DNA of 35,874 bases from Comamonadaceae bacterium (lineage in GTDB: Bacteria > Pseudomonadota > Gammaproteobacteria > Burkholderiales > Burkholderiaceae_C): assembly GCA_947450675.1 (NCBI GenBank), contig CANFWI010000032.1, forward strand, positions 1 to 35,874, given 5' to 3'. Position numbers and translations under genes: made by a program. A model generated the notes under the pieces. That model saw only the letters and a program-made list of their open reading frames with translations, made no database searches and was not told the origin of the DNA. Of the stretch, positions 1 to 7,729 are shown piece by piece; the first letter of the stretch is position 1, and each line of letters opens with the position of its first letter.

Positions 1-35
1 AATAGCAGGGGGCTTAGAGCCTGTTCGGCTTGTTC

Positions 36-111
36 TGGCTCCTCGACCTGGGCTCGAACCAGGGACCTACGGATTAACAGTCCGGCGCTCTACCAACTGA
101 GCTATCGAGGA
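36..111 (-). tRNA. tRNA-Asn (anticodon GTT)
   Basis: Read on the minus strand this is a complete 76-nt cloverleaf. The acceptor stem TCCTCGA pairs with TCGAGGA, the D-arm contains AGCTCAGTTGGTAGAGC, the anticodon loop is CTGTTAA with anticodon GTT, and the T-loop is GGTTCGAGCC. The discriminator is G and the CCA end is encoded (complement of 36-38). The 5' end lies only 8 bases after the thiE stop codon, so the tRNA may be made partly by read-through from the thi operon. No separate promoter is obvious in the 8-base gap, although one could lie inside thiE. Confidence 0.97.
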
Positions 112-119
112 ATGAAGCC

Positions 120-1088
120 TCAGATTATAGCCTGCGTTTTTTGGTGTTTTTGGATGCTGCGTTTAAAAATTTCTGATTGGAGGTGAATCGCCTCTGCTTC
201 TGGATCAGCGGCGGCGACCAGCGCGCGCACAACAGCGGCTGAGCCGACGCCACTGGCCATGACGTCAGGCAAGCGGGCGGCGTCGATGCCGCCGATAGCG
301 ACTAACGGGTAGTCGCGCAGCACGCTGGTGTAGGCGCTGAGTCTGCCGGTGCCTTGGGGCGCGGTGAGCATGCGTTTGAGGGTGGTCGGGAAGACGGCGC
401 CCATGGCGATGTAGCTGGGTGCATGGGCGTCGGCACGCAGCATTTCTGCATAGCCGTGGGTGCTGAGTCCTAGGCGCAGTCCGGCTTGCTGAATGGCGTT
501 CAGATCGGCGGTGTCAAGGTCCTCTTGGCCGAGGTGAACGCCGTAGGCGCCAGCGTCTATCGCGGCTTGCCAGTGGTCGTTGATGAAGAGCAGGGCATTC
601 GTGCCCTGCACCGCGTTGACGGCGGCTTGCACTTCACGCGCAATCGCGGCGGGCTCTTCAGATTTGAAGCGCAATTGCAGCGTGGGCACACCGGCTTTGG
701 CCATGCGGGCGACCCAGGCCGCGTCGGGCAACACGGCGTACAAACCGAGCTGTTGCGGACAAGAGGCAAAGCTGTTGTGGCGCGGCAAAGACTGAATGCC
801 GAAGTCGCTGGGTTCTGTGGGCCATTGGGCGGTGTCAAAGCTGCCGGTGCGCTCAGTTTGAGCTTGCCAGGCCTTGGCCACGCAGTCTGCATCGATCTCG
901 ATAAAACCCATCCGCAGGCAGGCTTCGTTGGCGGCGTTGTAGACCGAATTTCCGACGGCCTTGTTGTTGGTTTTGTCGACCGCAGGCGAGGATGTTTCCA
1001 AACCCAAAGCGAGTTGATGCGCGCTGACAATCGCCCGCACGGCGGTGTCATGGTCGATGCTGTTCAAAGTCTGCTGAATCGTTGGCAT
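120..1088 (-). CDS. thiE: Thiamine-phosphate synthase with an N-terminal extension (ThiE)
   Basis: ThiE condenses HMP pyrophosphate with thiazole phosphate (carboxylate) to give thiamine monophosphate in the cytoplasm. The TIM-barrel core occupies about residues 113-305. Visible motifs are LQLRFKSE, FINDHW followed by GVHLGQEDL, the LSTHG loop, the phosphate-binding stretch AMGAVFPTTLK, and VAIGGI. The 322-residue protein is about 100 residues longer than a typical ThiE. The first 110 residues show no fold I recognise; they include a GFIEIDADCVAKAW stretch. A good Shine-Dalgarno (AAGGAACC) precedes the ATG at 1088, and the gene follows thiG by 22 bases as the last gene of the riboswitch-led operon. 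The family call is firm; the role of the extension is unknown. Confidence 0.9.
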   Translation of the reverse strand: MPTIQQTLNSIDHDTAVRAIVSAHQLALGLETSSPAVDKTNNKAVGNSVYNAANEACLRMGFIEIDADCVAKAWQAQTERTGSFDTAQWPTEPSDFGIQSLPRHNSFASCPQQLGLYAVLPDAAWVARMAKAGVPTLQLRFKSEEPAAIAREVQAAVNAVQGTNALLFINDHWQAAIDAGAYGVHLGQEDLDTADLNAIQQAGLRLGLSTHGYAEMLRADAHAPSYIAMGAVFPTTLKRMLTAPQGTGRLSAYTSVLRDYPLVAIGGIDAARLPDVMASGVGSAAVVRALVAAADPEAEAIHLQSEIFKRSIQKHQKTQAII

Positions 1089-1110
1089 AGTGGTTCCTTT
1101 GCGCGGGTTG

Positions 1111-1929
1111 TCAGTGGCCAGCGTGGTGCCAAAAAGGCGTGCCCAACACCGGGGTGCTGGGCTGTGCAGCTTCTTGTTCGGCCATCACGCCGCCGCGGTA
1201 TGCGCCACGGCCGGCTTGCACGGCATCGGCAAATGCGCCGGCCATCATCAGCGGGTCTTGCGCCAGTGCCACGGCGGTGTTGAGCAGCACGCCGTCGTAG
1301 CCCCATTCCATCACTTGGCAGGCATGGGAGGGCAGGCCGAGGCCGGCGTCAACAATCATCGGCACGTCGAGCCGCTCGCGCAGCAAGCGCATGGCGTAAG
1401 GGTTGATCGGGCCTTTGCCGGTGCCAATCGGTGCCGCCCACGGCATCACGGCTTGACAACCGACATCGACCAATTTTCGGCACAGCACCAAGTCTTCTGT
1501 GCAGTAAGGCAATACCTTGAACCCGTCTTTGATCAGGTGGCTGGCGACCTCGACCAGATTGAGCGTGTCGGGCTGCAGTGTGTAGTCATCCCCGATGAGT
1601 TCGAGTTTGATCCAGTCGGTCGAAAAAACCTCGCGTGCCATTTGCGCGGTGGTGATGACTTCTTGAATGCTGTGGCAGCCGGCGGTATTGGGCAGCACCG
1701 GAATGCCGAGCTTTTTGAGCAGTTCCCAAAAGCCGTTGCTGGTGTCTGCCGTGACCACGCCCTGCCGACGCAGCGACGCCGTGACCATGGCTGGCTTGGC
1801 GCGGCGCAGCGCGGCTTCCATGACGCTGGGCGACGGATAGCGCGCCGTGCCGAGCAGCAAGCGGCTCTGGAAGGTTTCGCCGTAGAGGACCAGCGGATCT
1901 GTGGCCACTGAAGTTGAAGCGTCGTTCAT
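1111..1929 (-). CDS. thiG: Thiazole synthase ThiG
   Basis: ThiG forms the thiazole phosphate carboxylate ring from 1-deoxy-D-xylulose 5-phosphate, dehydroglycine and the ThiS thiocarboxylate. The 272-residue protein has the usual family length. It carries the family signatures LLLGTARYPS near the start, TSNGFWELLKKLGIPVLPNT, the active-site segment DWIKLELIGDD with the Schiff-base lysine, PIGTGKGP, and VDAGLGLPSHA with GVLLNTAVA at the end of the barrel. The AGGAACC ribosome site sits 5 bases before the ATG at 1929. It lies between thiS (39 bases upstream) and thiE. The C-terminal 20 residues after RGG are variable tail. Confidence 0.96.
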   Translation of the reverse strand: MNDASTSVATDPLVLYGETFQSRLLLGTARYPSPSVMEAALRRAKPAMVTASLRRQGVVTADTSNGFWELLKKLGIPVLPNTAGCHSIQEVITTAQMAREVFSTDWIKLELIGDDYTLQPDTLNLVEVASHLIKDGFKVLPYCTEDLVLCRKLVDVGCQAVMPWAAPIGTGKGPINPYAMRLLRERLDVPMIVDAGLGLPSHACQVMEWGYDGVLLNTAVALAQDPLMMAGAFADAVQAGRGAYRGGVMAEQEAAQPSTPVLGTPFWHHAGH

Positions 1930-1968
1930 GAATAGGTTCCTGGCTGTGTGGCCGGTTCAGCTGTCGTT

Positions 1969-2166
1969 TTAGCCGCCGGTGATGGGGGCAATGATTTCGA
2001 TCTGGTCGCCGTCTTGGAGTGGCGTTGCAGCGTACTGGGTCTTGGGCACGAACTGCAGGTTGAGTGCCGCCGCAAACGGTGGCCGTGCGTTAGCCAAGGC
2101 CAGTGCATCGGCGAGCGTCGCGGCAGCGTCAATGTCGTGCGGGATGCGGTTCACAAAAATTTGCAT
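1969..2166 (-). CDS. thiS: Sulfur carrier protein ThiS
   Basis: This is a 65-residue ubiquitin-like sulfur carrier for thiazole synthesis. Its C-terminal Gly-Gly is adenylated and thiocarboxylated before sulfur transfer to ThiG. The protein begins MQIFVNRIPHDI, has the beta-grasp DGDQIEIIAPITGG ending, and stops directly after the GG pair. The open frame extends upstream to 2247, but the ATG at 2166 matches the family start and leaves a 22-base gap after thiO. No strong Shine-Dalgarno is seen, so translation may be coupled to thiO. No ThiF/ThiI-type activating enzyme is present in this window. Confidence 0.92.
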   Translation of the reverse strand: MQIFVNRIPHDIDAAATLADALALANARPPFAAALNLQFVPKTQYAATPLQDGDQIEIIAPITGG

Positions 2167-2188
2167 AAGGCGGATTTGAGAGGGGGTT

Positions 2189-3340
2189 TTAGGCCACTTG
2201 TGTTTGGGTTGCGTAGGCGCTTGGTAGGTGTTCAACCCGCAGGTCAAAGCTGCGCGCCAGCTCGCTGTCTCCTGTGGCCAGCAGTTCCATCACGACGTCC
2301 AGCATGGCCGGCGCAATCAAAAAACCGTGGCGGTACAAGCCGTTGATTTGCAGTGAGCGTGCGCCGGTGAAGCGGACGGCGGGCAGGTTGTCTATCAAAG
2401 TCGGGCGGCACTGGGTTGAGATTTCAAGCAGCCGCGCTTCGGCAAAACCCGAGTGCACCGAGTACGCGGCGCTGAGCAGTTCGAGGGCTGAGCGCACGCT
2501 GGCGGGCGACATGTCTTCGGATTCAATCTCGGTCGCGCCGATGACAAAAACATGGTCTTCTTTGGGCGCAATATAAAGCGGGTAACGCGGGTGCACCAGA
2601 CGCACCGGCCGCAGCAGCGTGACCTCAGGCGCATGCACGCGCACCACCTCACCGCGCACGCCGCGCAGGCCTTGCCACTCGGGTTTGGCACCCAGGCCGC
2701 GGCAATCAAATACCCAGCCGGGCTGGTCTGCTGTGCCCGGTGAAAATTCTTCCGGTGAGCGCGGGCTGTTCCAGTGCAGCTCGACTTTGAGTTGCTCCAG
2801 CTGATGCAGCAAGGCCGCCAGCAGTTGACGGTTGTCGAGCTGGCCTTCACCTGGTAAATAAAGGCCTTGCGCAAAGCGCTGACCGAGCGCGGGTTCAAGT
2901 GCGCCTATGGCTGCGGCGTCCAACGTTTGCGCCGCTTGCAACTCGGGCATGGCCCGGGCGGTGGTGTCCAACTGCCGTTGAAAGCGCGAGGCCTCGGCGG
3001 CGTCTTGGCGGTGCCAGACGATCAAGGTGCCGTTGTGCTGAAAGAAGGTCGGTTGCGTCAGTTGCGCGATGAGTTCGGGCCAACGCTTGAGGCCGTGGCT
3101 GCCCATGCGCACCACGCCGTTTTCTGTCACCGCGGATTCGGCCAGTGGTGCCAGCATGGCCGCCGCAGCGCGGGCCGCAGAGGTGGTTGCGTCAGCGGCG
3201 CCGGCTTCATGCACCGTGACCCGATGACCGGCTTGGGCCAGCGTCACGGCCAGCAGCCGGCCCATGAGGCCAGCGCCGAGAACAAGCATGTGCGCACTAG
3301 GTACGCTAGAAGCGCGGAGGTCGCGGGGAGCGGTTGTCAT
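2189..3340 (-). CDS. thiO: Glycine oxidase / thiamine FAD-dependent oxidoreductase ThiO
   Basis: ThiO oxidises glycine to the dehydroglycine (iminoacetate) used by ThiG. The Rossmann FAD motif HMLVLGAGLMGRLLAVTLAQ lies near the N terminus, followed by a D-amino-acid-oxidase-like fold. It ends with conserved RPTLIDNLP and INGLYRHGFLIAPAM elements. The open frame runs up to 3424, inside the riboswitch aptamer, so that upstream start cannot be right. ATG codons at 3349 and 3340 remain; I chose 3340 (MTTAPRD, 383 aa) because a GATGGA sits just upstream. It is the first gene of the thiO-S-G-E operon. Confidence 0.9.
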   Translation of the reverse strand: MTTAPRDLRASSVPSAHMLVLGAGLMGRLLAVTLAQAGHRVTVHEAGAADATTSAARAAAAMLAPLAESAVTENGVVRMGSHGLKRWPELIAQLTQPTFFQHNGTLIVWHRQDAAEASRFQRQLDTTARAMPELQAAQTLDAAAIGALEPALGQRFAQGLYLPGEGQLDNRQLLAALLHQLEQLKVELHWNSPRSPEEFSPGTADQPGWVFDCRGLGAKPEWQGLRGVRGEVVRVHAPEVTLLRPVRLVHPRYPLYIAPKEDHVFVIGATEIESEDMSPASVRSALELLSAAYSVHSGFAEARLLEISTQCRPTLIDNLPAVRFTGARSLQINGLYRHGFLIAPAMLDVVMELLATGDSELARSFDLRVEHLPSAYATQTQVA

Positions 3341-3404
3341 TGAATCCATCTGAAGTAAAGCAGGTGGACAAAACAAGAGCGCGCTGGGAAAACGACGCTG
3401 TCTG

Positions 3405-3482
3405 AAAACTTCCCACGCCAGCATGATCTGGATCGGGTCTTAGGGTTTTTCTCAGTCCAGCGTTCAAGCCAGACACCCCTGT
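3405..3482 (-). promoter_or_regulatory. TPP riboswitch (THI element) ahead of thiO
   Basis: The minus strand shows the conserved THI-box blocks in order: GGGGTGTC, then CTGAGA, then ACCC, then GATCCAGATCATGCTGGCGT followed by GGGAAG closing the P1 side. The aptamer ends about 65 bases before the thiO start. TPP binding is expected to shut down thiO-thiS-thiG-thiE. I cannot tell from reading whether the expression platform acts on transcription or translation; no clear terminator with a T-run is visible before thiO, which slightly favours translational control. Confidence 0.95.
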
Positions 3483-3568
3483 TTCATCCGTAGCCAGAAT
3501 TACATCACAAGTCGCTTACCCGGCACTTTTTTGGATCTTTGAGGGCCAACTTGCCCGATAATTTTGGC

Positions 3569-4441
3569 ATGAGCACTTACGCCTTCCCCGTCCCTCACCA
3601 CCGTTATGCCCGGGTCTTGTCGATTGCTGGCTCGGACAGCGGCGGCGGTGCCGGCATTCAGGCCGACCTGAAAACCTTCAGCGCCTTGGGCTGCTTCGGC
3701 ATGACGGCCATCACCGCCTTGACCGCACAAAACACGCTGGGCGTGTCCAGCATTCATGCTGTGCCGCCTGAGTTTTTGAAGGCGCAATTGCAGGCCGTGA
3801 TTGAAGACATTGGCGTTGATGCCGTGAAGATCGGCATGCTGCATTCGCCGGAAGTCGTCAAGGTCGTGGCGTGGGCGATTCGTCACTACCAGCTGGAGAA
3901 CGTGGTGTTGGACCCGGTGATGGTGGCGACCAGTGGCGACCGTTTGATTGAGGAAGACACGGTTCAGGTGCTGCGGCGAGAGCTGTTTCCGATGGTCAGC
4001 GTGATCACGCCGAATCTGGACGAAGCGGCTTTGCTGCTGGGTCGACCGCTTGAACGCGCAGATGAGCTAGACCAAGCCGCCAGCGATTTGCTGGCGATGG
4101 GTGCACGCGCTGTCTTGCTCAAGGGCGGCCACTTGCAGGGGCAAGCGGTGGTGGATGTCTTGGCCGAGTCCGGCCAGCCTTGGCTGCACCTGCGCTCTGA
4201 ACGCATCGCCAGTAAAAACGTGCACGGCACGGGCTGCACCTTGTCATCGGCCATCGCCGCTTACTTGGCACTGGGTCTGCCGCTGCGAGATGCGGTGCAG
4301 CAGGCACGGGCGTATATTTTGGCGGCGATTGCGGCCGGTGCGGCGGTTGAAACCGGCTCAGGCCATGGGCCCTTGAACCATGGTTTTGCGCCTGTGCCGC
4401 TTCACTTCATCACCAAGCCGCCGTCGACCACCAGCACCTGA
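3569..4441 (+). CDS. thiD: Hydroxymethylpyrimidine/phosphomethylpyrimidine kinase ThiD
   Basis: ThiD phosphorylates HMP and then HMP-phosphate to the pyrophosphate used by ThiE, and so also serves HMP salvage. The ribokinase-fold signature SIAGSDSGGGAGIQADLKTF is near residue 20, DPVMVATSGDRL in the middle, and the KGGH and NVHGTGCTLSSAIAAYLA (anion hole and catalytic Cys/Asp region) near the end. A TTG at 3539 opens the frame, but the ATG at 3569 (290 aa) fits the family. It diverges from thiO and is not downstream of either riboswitch. Its last 40 bases overlap the convergent SDR gene. Confidence 0.95.
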   Translation: MSTYAFPVPHHRYARVLSIAGSDSGGGAGIQADLKTFSALGCFGMTAITALTAQNTLGVSSIHAVPPEFLKAQLQAVIEDIGVDAVKIGMLHSPEVVKVVAWAIRHYQLENVVLDPVMVATSGDRLIEEDTVQVLRRELFPMVSVITPNLDEAALLLGRPLERADELDQAASDLLAMGARAVLLKGGHLQGQAVVDVLAESGQPWLHLRSERIASKNVHGTGCTLSSAIAAYLALGLPLRDAVQQARAYILAAIAAGAAVETGSGHGPLNHGFAPVPLHFITKPPSTTST

Positions 4442-5184
4442 CCGGTCATGAAGCGGCTCCAGTCAGAGGCCAAGAACAACACCGGTCCGGTGATGTCTTC
4501 AGGGTTGCCGATTCGGCCCAACGGGGTTTGCGCCACGATCGTATCTTTCACGGTTTCCCGCGTCAGTCGGCTTGATTCGGTGGGCATCACCAGTCCGGGC
4601 GCAACACAGTTCACGCGAATGCCCAGCGGCCCTAAATCCGTCGCCAAATGGCGGCTGAAACCGACCAAGGCTGACTTGGCCGTGGCGTAGTCGTTGTAGG
4701 CGACGGTGGGGCGTTCGACCAAGTCACTCACCATGTTGATGATGCTGCCTTGCGTGCGCTGCCTGAAGTGCGGCAACAACGCTTGGCAGACGTTGTAGGC
4801 GGCTTGCACTGACCCGTCGAATTGCGTCTGGAAGGCATCCCACGGCAACTCCCAAAAACGCTGCCGATGCTCGGGGTCAAAGGCGTACGGGCTGAAGGCG
4901 TTGTTGACCACCACATCAATACGCCCGGTTTCCAGCAATGCTTGCGCGATCATCGTTGTGACCGCCTGCGGCTCGCGCACATCGGCCTGCAAGGCCATGG
5001 CATCGCCGCCCAGTTGCTGGCAGGCTTGCACCACCTCGTCAGCGGCGGCTACGTTTTGCAGGTAGTTGACCAAGACCATCGCGCCTTCGCGTGCAAAGGC
5101 TTTGGCAATGGCCGCACCGATGCCGCGACTGGCGCCTGTGACCAAGACCACCTTGCCTTGAAAGGCTGGGCTGTTGGTGCTCAT
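4402..5184 (-). CDS. Short-chain dehydrogenase/reductase in the TPP-controlled operon
   Basis: This is a classical SDR of 260 residues. The NAD(P)-binding motif TGASRGIG is at residues 16-23, and a NNAF in place of the usual NNAG precedes the catalytic region with Ser and Tyr-Ala-Thr-Ala-Lys (YATAK). The C terminus has the FabG-like GQVLVVDGG. An Arg after the glycine motif suggests NADPH preference (inference). Its ATG overlaps the stop of the binding-protein gene by 4 bases (ATGA), so it is the last gene of the riboswitch-led operon. By context it may reduce an aldehyde made by the LuxC-like enzyme to an alcohol. A FabG-like fatty-acid role is the alternative, but the operon argues against it. 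Confidence 0.88.
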   Translation of the reverse strand: MSTNSPAFQGKVVLVTGASRGIGAAIAKAFAREGAMVLVNYLQNVAAADEVVQACQQLGGDAMALQADVREPQAVTTMIAQALLETGRIDVVVNNAFSPYAFDPEHRQRFWELPWDAFQTQFDGSVQAAYNVCQALLPHFRQRTQGSIINMVSDLVERPTVAYNDYATAKSALVGFSRHLATDLGPLGIRVNCVAPGLVMPTESSRLTRETVKDTIVAQTPLGRIGNPEDITGPVLFLASDWSRFMTGQVLVVDGGLVMK

Positions 5185-6203
5185 CGTTTACCCGGCAGCA
5201 AGTCTTGACTGACGACGTCCGTGATTTTGATGTCACGTTGGATCACGCCGAAGGCTTTGTAGGCTTGAGCGCCGGTTTGCAGTGACGTCATGTCAAAAGA
5301 GCCAAGCCCATTTTTTTGCGTGTTGACCGACACACTGGACAGATTGCGCAGCTTGATGACTTCGATATTGATCGCCGGATCCTTACCGTCTATGGCGTAT
5401 TTGACAGCCAGTTTGGCGGCTTCTTCTGGGGCGCTGATCATCCAATTTGCGCTGTCCCGATAGGCCAACAGAAAGCGCTTGAGCACTTCTTTCTTCGCCT
5501 GGTAAGTCTCTTCACGAACCACAAAAAAGTCGCTGGAAATGTTCAGGTAGTTTTTGACTTCCATCACATTGACGTCGCCCAAACCGCGTTGCTTGCCGAC
5601 CAGCCAGCCGGTGTCGGTGGCGGCTGTGGCGTCGACTTGGCCTTGCATCAAGGGGGCGAAGTTCAACAAACCGGTCACCACCACGGTGACGTCGGATTCG
5701 CTCAAGCCGGCTTGGTGCAAGAGCACTTGCAGGTTTTGCCGGGTGCCGCTGGACAGGCTGTAAACGCCAATGCGTTTGCCTTTCAGGTCGGCCGGTTTGG
5801 TGATGTTGGCTGATTTGAGGGACACCACGTTGAAGACGTTTTGCGGATAGATGTCGTAGATGGCGCGCAGTTTTTCACCCTTGTCCAAGGCTGCAAAAAA
5901 TGAACCTGGGTCGGTGAAGGCGATGTCGGCCTGGCCGCTGAGGATATTGCGCAATGCGTCGCCACCGCCTGCGCCGGGCACGTAGCCGAGTTCAATGCCG
6001 CGCGCTTTGAAAAAGCCCTTGTCTTCTTCGACCAGCAGGTTGGTGATTTCGGTGATGGGTTTGCTCCAACCGGCCACCACCATTTTGTCGAGCCGGGCTG
6101 GCGACTGCGCCAGACTGGTGGCCGGTGCGCTGAGTGCGAAAGCACTGATTGCGATGGCCAGAAATGAGGCCAGCCCTTGATATTTATTTGTCCCGTTTTT
6201 CAT
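5181..6203 (-). CDS. ABC transporter substrate-binding protein, NMT1/THI5-like
   Basis: This is a 340-residue periplasmic binding protein with a signal peptide: Lys/Asn-rich start, hydrophobic SFLAIAISAFALSAP, and probable cleavage near ATSLAQS at residue 33. It belongs to the NMT1/THI5-like and SsuA/TauA group. Visible features are the start of the mature domain (KMVVAGWSKPITE), GFFKARGIELGYVPG, GQADIAFTDPGSF and DLKGKRIGVYSL. Relatives such as ThiY bind a pyrimidine thiamine precursor, while others bind sulfonates or nitriles. The TPP riboswitch upstream favours a thiamine-related ligand, but the ligand cannot be read from sequence. Start and stop overlap both neighbours by 4 bases. Confidence 0.9.
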   Translation of the reverse strand: MKNGTNKYQGLASFLAIAISAFALSAPATSLAQSPARLDKMVVAGWSKPITEITNLLVEEDKGFFKARGIELGYVPGAGGGDALRNILSGQADIAFTDPGSFFAALDKGEKLRAIYDIYPQNVFNVVSLKSANITKPADLKGKRIGVYSLSSGTRQNLQVLLHQAGLSESDVTVVVTGLLNFAPLMQGQVDATAATDTGWLVGKQRGLGDVNVMEVKNYLNISSDFFVVREETYQAKKEVLKRFLLAYRDSANWMISAPEEAAKLAVKYAIDGKDPAINIEVIKLRNLSSVSVNTQKNGLGSFDMTSLQTGAQAYKAFGVIQRDIKITDVVSQDLLPGKR

Positions 6204-6970
6204 TTTTCATCTTTCTTTTGAATAACAACATGAGGCCGGAGCAAGCGTCGCTCCAGCGATTCGGCAAACTTGTAAAACACCAACCCCAGCACGGTGATCA
6301 GCACCAGCACTGCAAACATCAGCGGCGTGTCCATGGAGCCTTGCGCGGCAATGATCAGCGCGCCTAGGCCTTTGCTGGCGCCAATGAACTCGGCCACCAC
6401 CGCGCCGACCCAAGCCAACACGACGGCGATGCGAACACCCGCCATGATGCTGGGCAAGCCTGTGCGAACCTTCAGCCGCCACAGGGTTTGCCAGCGGCTG
6501 GCCCGCAACATGCGAAACAACTCCAGCCCTTGTGGGTCCACTTGTTGCAGGCTGGTGGCGGTGTTCTCTAGCAAGGGGAAAAAACAAATCAAGGCGGTCA
6601 TGACCACGATGGGCAAGGTGCCAAAGCCAAACCAGACGATGAACAGCGGTGCCAGCGCCAGCTTGGGCACGACCTGGCTGATGACCACGTAAGGCATCAA
6701 AATACCGCGCCAACGAGCCGATTCGCCGAGTACGATGCCGCCCAGAAAACCCACCGTACCACCCAGTAAAAGTCCCAGCACCACGGCTCGGGTGGTGCTG
6801 AGAATGTGGGGCCACAGGTAGCCGCTGGCCAAGCCTTGCCAAAGCGATTGAGCAATCACGCTGGGGGCGGGCAGCACCAAGGCTGATGGCTGGGCCAAGC
6901 GCACCCAGACCTCCCACACCAAGATGAAGCCGACGCCCATGGCAATTGACATCCAGTGCTCGCGCCGCAT
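6200..6970 (-). CDS. ABC transporter permease (ThiX/SsuC type)
   Basis: This inner-membrane permease of 256 residues has about six hydrophobic segments and the cytoplasmic EAA loop around ELFRMLRASRWQTLW, which contacts the ATPase. It belongs to the BPD_transp_1 family of nitrate/sulfonate/thiamine-precursor importers. The open frame extends to 7009, but the ATG at 6970 overlaps the ATPase stop as TGATG, the usual coupling seen in this operon, so I chose MRREHW as the start. It ends with a short charged tail (KKDEK) and overlaps the binding-protein start by 4 bases. Confidence 0.92.
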   Translation of the reverse strand: MRREHWMSIAMGVGFILVWEVWVRLAQPSALVLPAPSVIAQSLWQGLASGYLWPHILSTTRAVVLGLLLGGTVGFLGGIVLGESARWRGILMPYVVISQVVPKLALAPLFIVWFGFGTLPIVVMTALICFFPLLENTATSLQQVDPQGLELFRMLRASRWQTLWRLKVRTGLPSIMAGVRIAVVLAWVGAVVAEFIGASKGLGALIIAAQGSMDTPLMFAVLVLITVLGLVFYKFAESLERRLLRPHVVIQKKDEK

Positions 6971-7728
6971 CACGGGCTCCCGTCCATCGCTTGCCGCAGC
7001 TCCGCGCAACGGGCATTGAAGTCAGCCGTGTAGCGCAGCGCGGGCAGGCGCGGGTGTGGCAAGTCAACGGCCAGTTGGTGGCAAAGCACGCCCGCCTGCA
7101 TGACGCTGACGTGGTCAGCCAGATAGACAGCTTCGGCAATGTCATGCGTGATGAACAAAACAGACGTGCCTTGACTTTGGCAAAGTGCCAGCAAGTCTTG
7201 CTGCAACTCGCTGCGCGTGATGGCGTCCAGCGAGGCAAAGGGCTCGTCCATGAACAACATCGGCGGCGCGTTGACCAAGGCCCGTGCGATTGCGACACGG
7301 CTTTGCTGCCCGCCAGACAGTTGCGGCGGATAGCGCGACGGCATGTCTTTTAAACCGAGTTGATCGAGCAAGGCCATGGCTTTCTCACTTTGAGCAGCTT
7401 GCACTTTCCCATGCAGGGCGATGGGCAACAAGACGTTGTCCAGCACCGTGAGCCAGTCCAGCAAGGTCGGCGTCTGAAACACAAATCCCATGTCGGGGTT
7501 GGGGCCGGTGACTGGCACACCTTGCAAGGCAATCGCACCACTGTGCGGCTGCAGCAAACCTGCAGCGAGTTTGAGCAAGGTGGTCTTGCCGCAGCCACTG
7601 CGGCCAATCAGGCAATGAAAACCGCCATGGGCAATGTGCAGACTGACGCCCCTCACAACGTCCAGCACGACCTCGCCCCTACCCGGGAAGGCATAGCGAA
7701 CGTCGTCTAGTTCTAAAAAGCGCGTCAT
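6970..7728 (-). CDS. ABC transporter ATP-binding protein (ThiZ/SsuB type)
   Basis: This is a 252-residue nucleotide-binding subunit. Walker A GRSGCGKTT, the Q-loop region GFVFQTPTLLDW, the signature LSGGQQSR, Walker B MLFMDEPFASLD and the H-loop ITHDIAEA are all intact. The open frame extends upstream to 7824 inside the LuxC-like gene. The ATG at 7728, one base after the LuxC-like stop, gives the family-like start MTRFLELDDV. Together with the permease and binding protein it makes a complete importer placed between the LuxC-like enzyme and the SDR, which ties transport and enzymes into one transcript. Confidence 0.94.
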   Translation of the reverse strand: MTRFLELDDVRYAFPGRGEVVLDVVRGVSLHIAHGGFHCLIGRSGCGKTTLLKLAAGLLQPHSGAIALQGVPVTGPNPDMGFVFQTPTLLDWLTVLDNVLLPIALHGKVQAAQSEKAMALLDQLGLKDMPSRYPPQLSGGQQSRVAIARALVNAPPMLFMDEPFASLDAITRSELQQDLLALCQSQGTSVLFITHDIAEAVYLADHVSVMQAGVLCHQLAVDLPHPRLPALRYTADFNARCAELRQAMDGSP

Positions 7729-7729
7729 G

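Noticed and set aside
486..1911. Rightward open frames of 265 and 273 codons over thiE and thiG
   Set aside because: Both are antisense to clearly recognised enzymes with all catalytic motifs and have no domain resemblance of their own.
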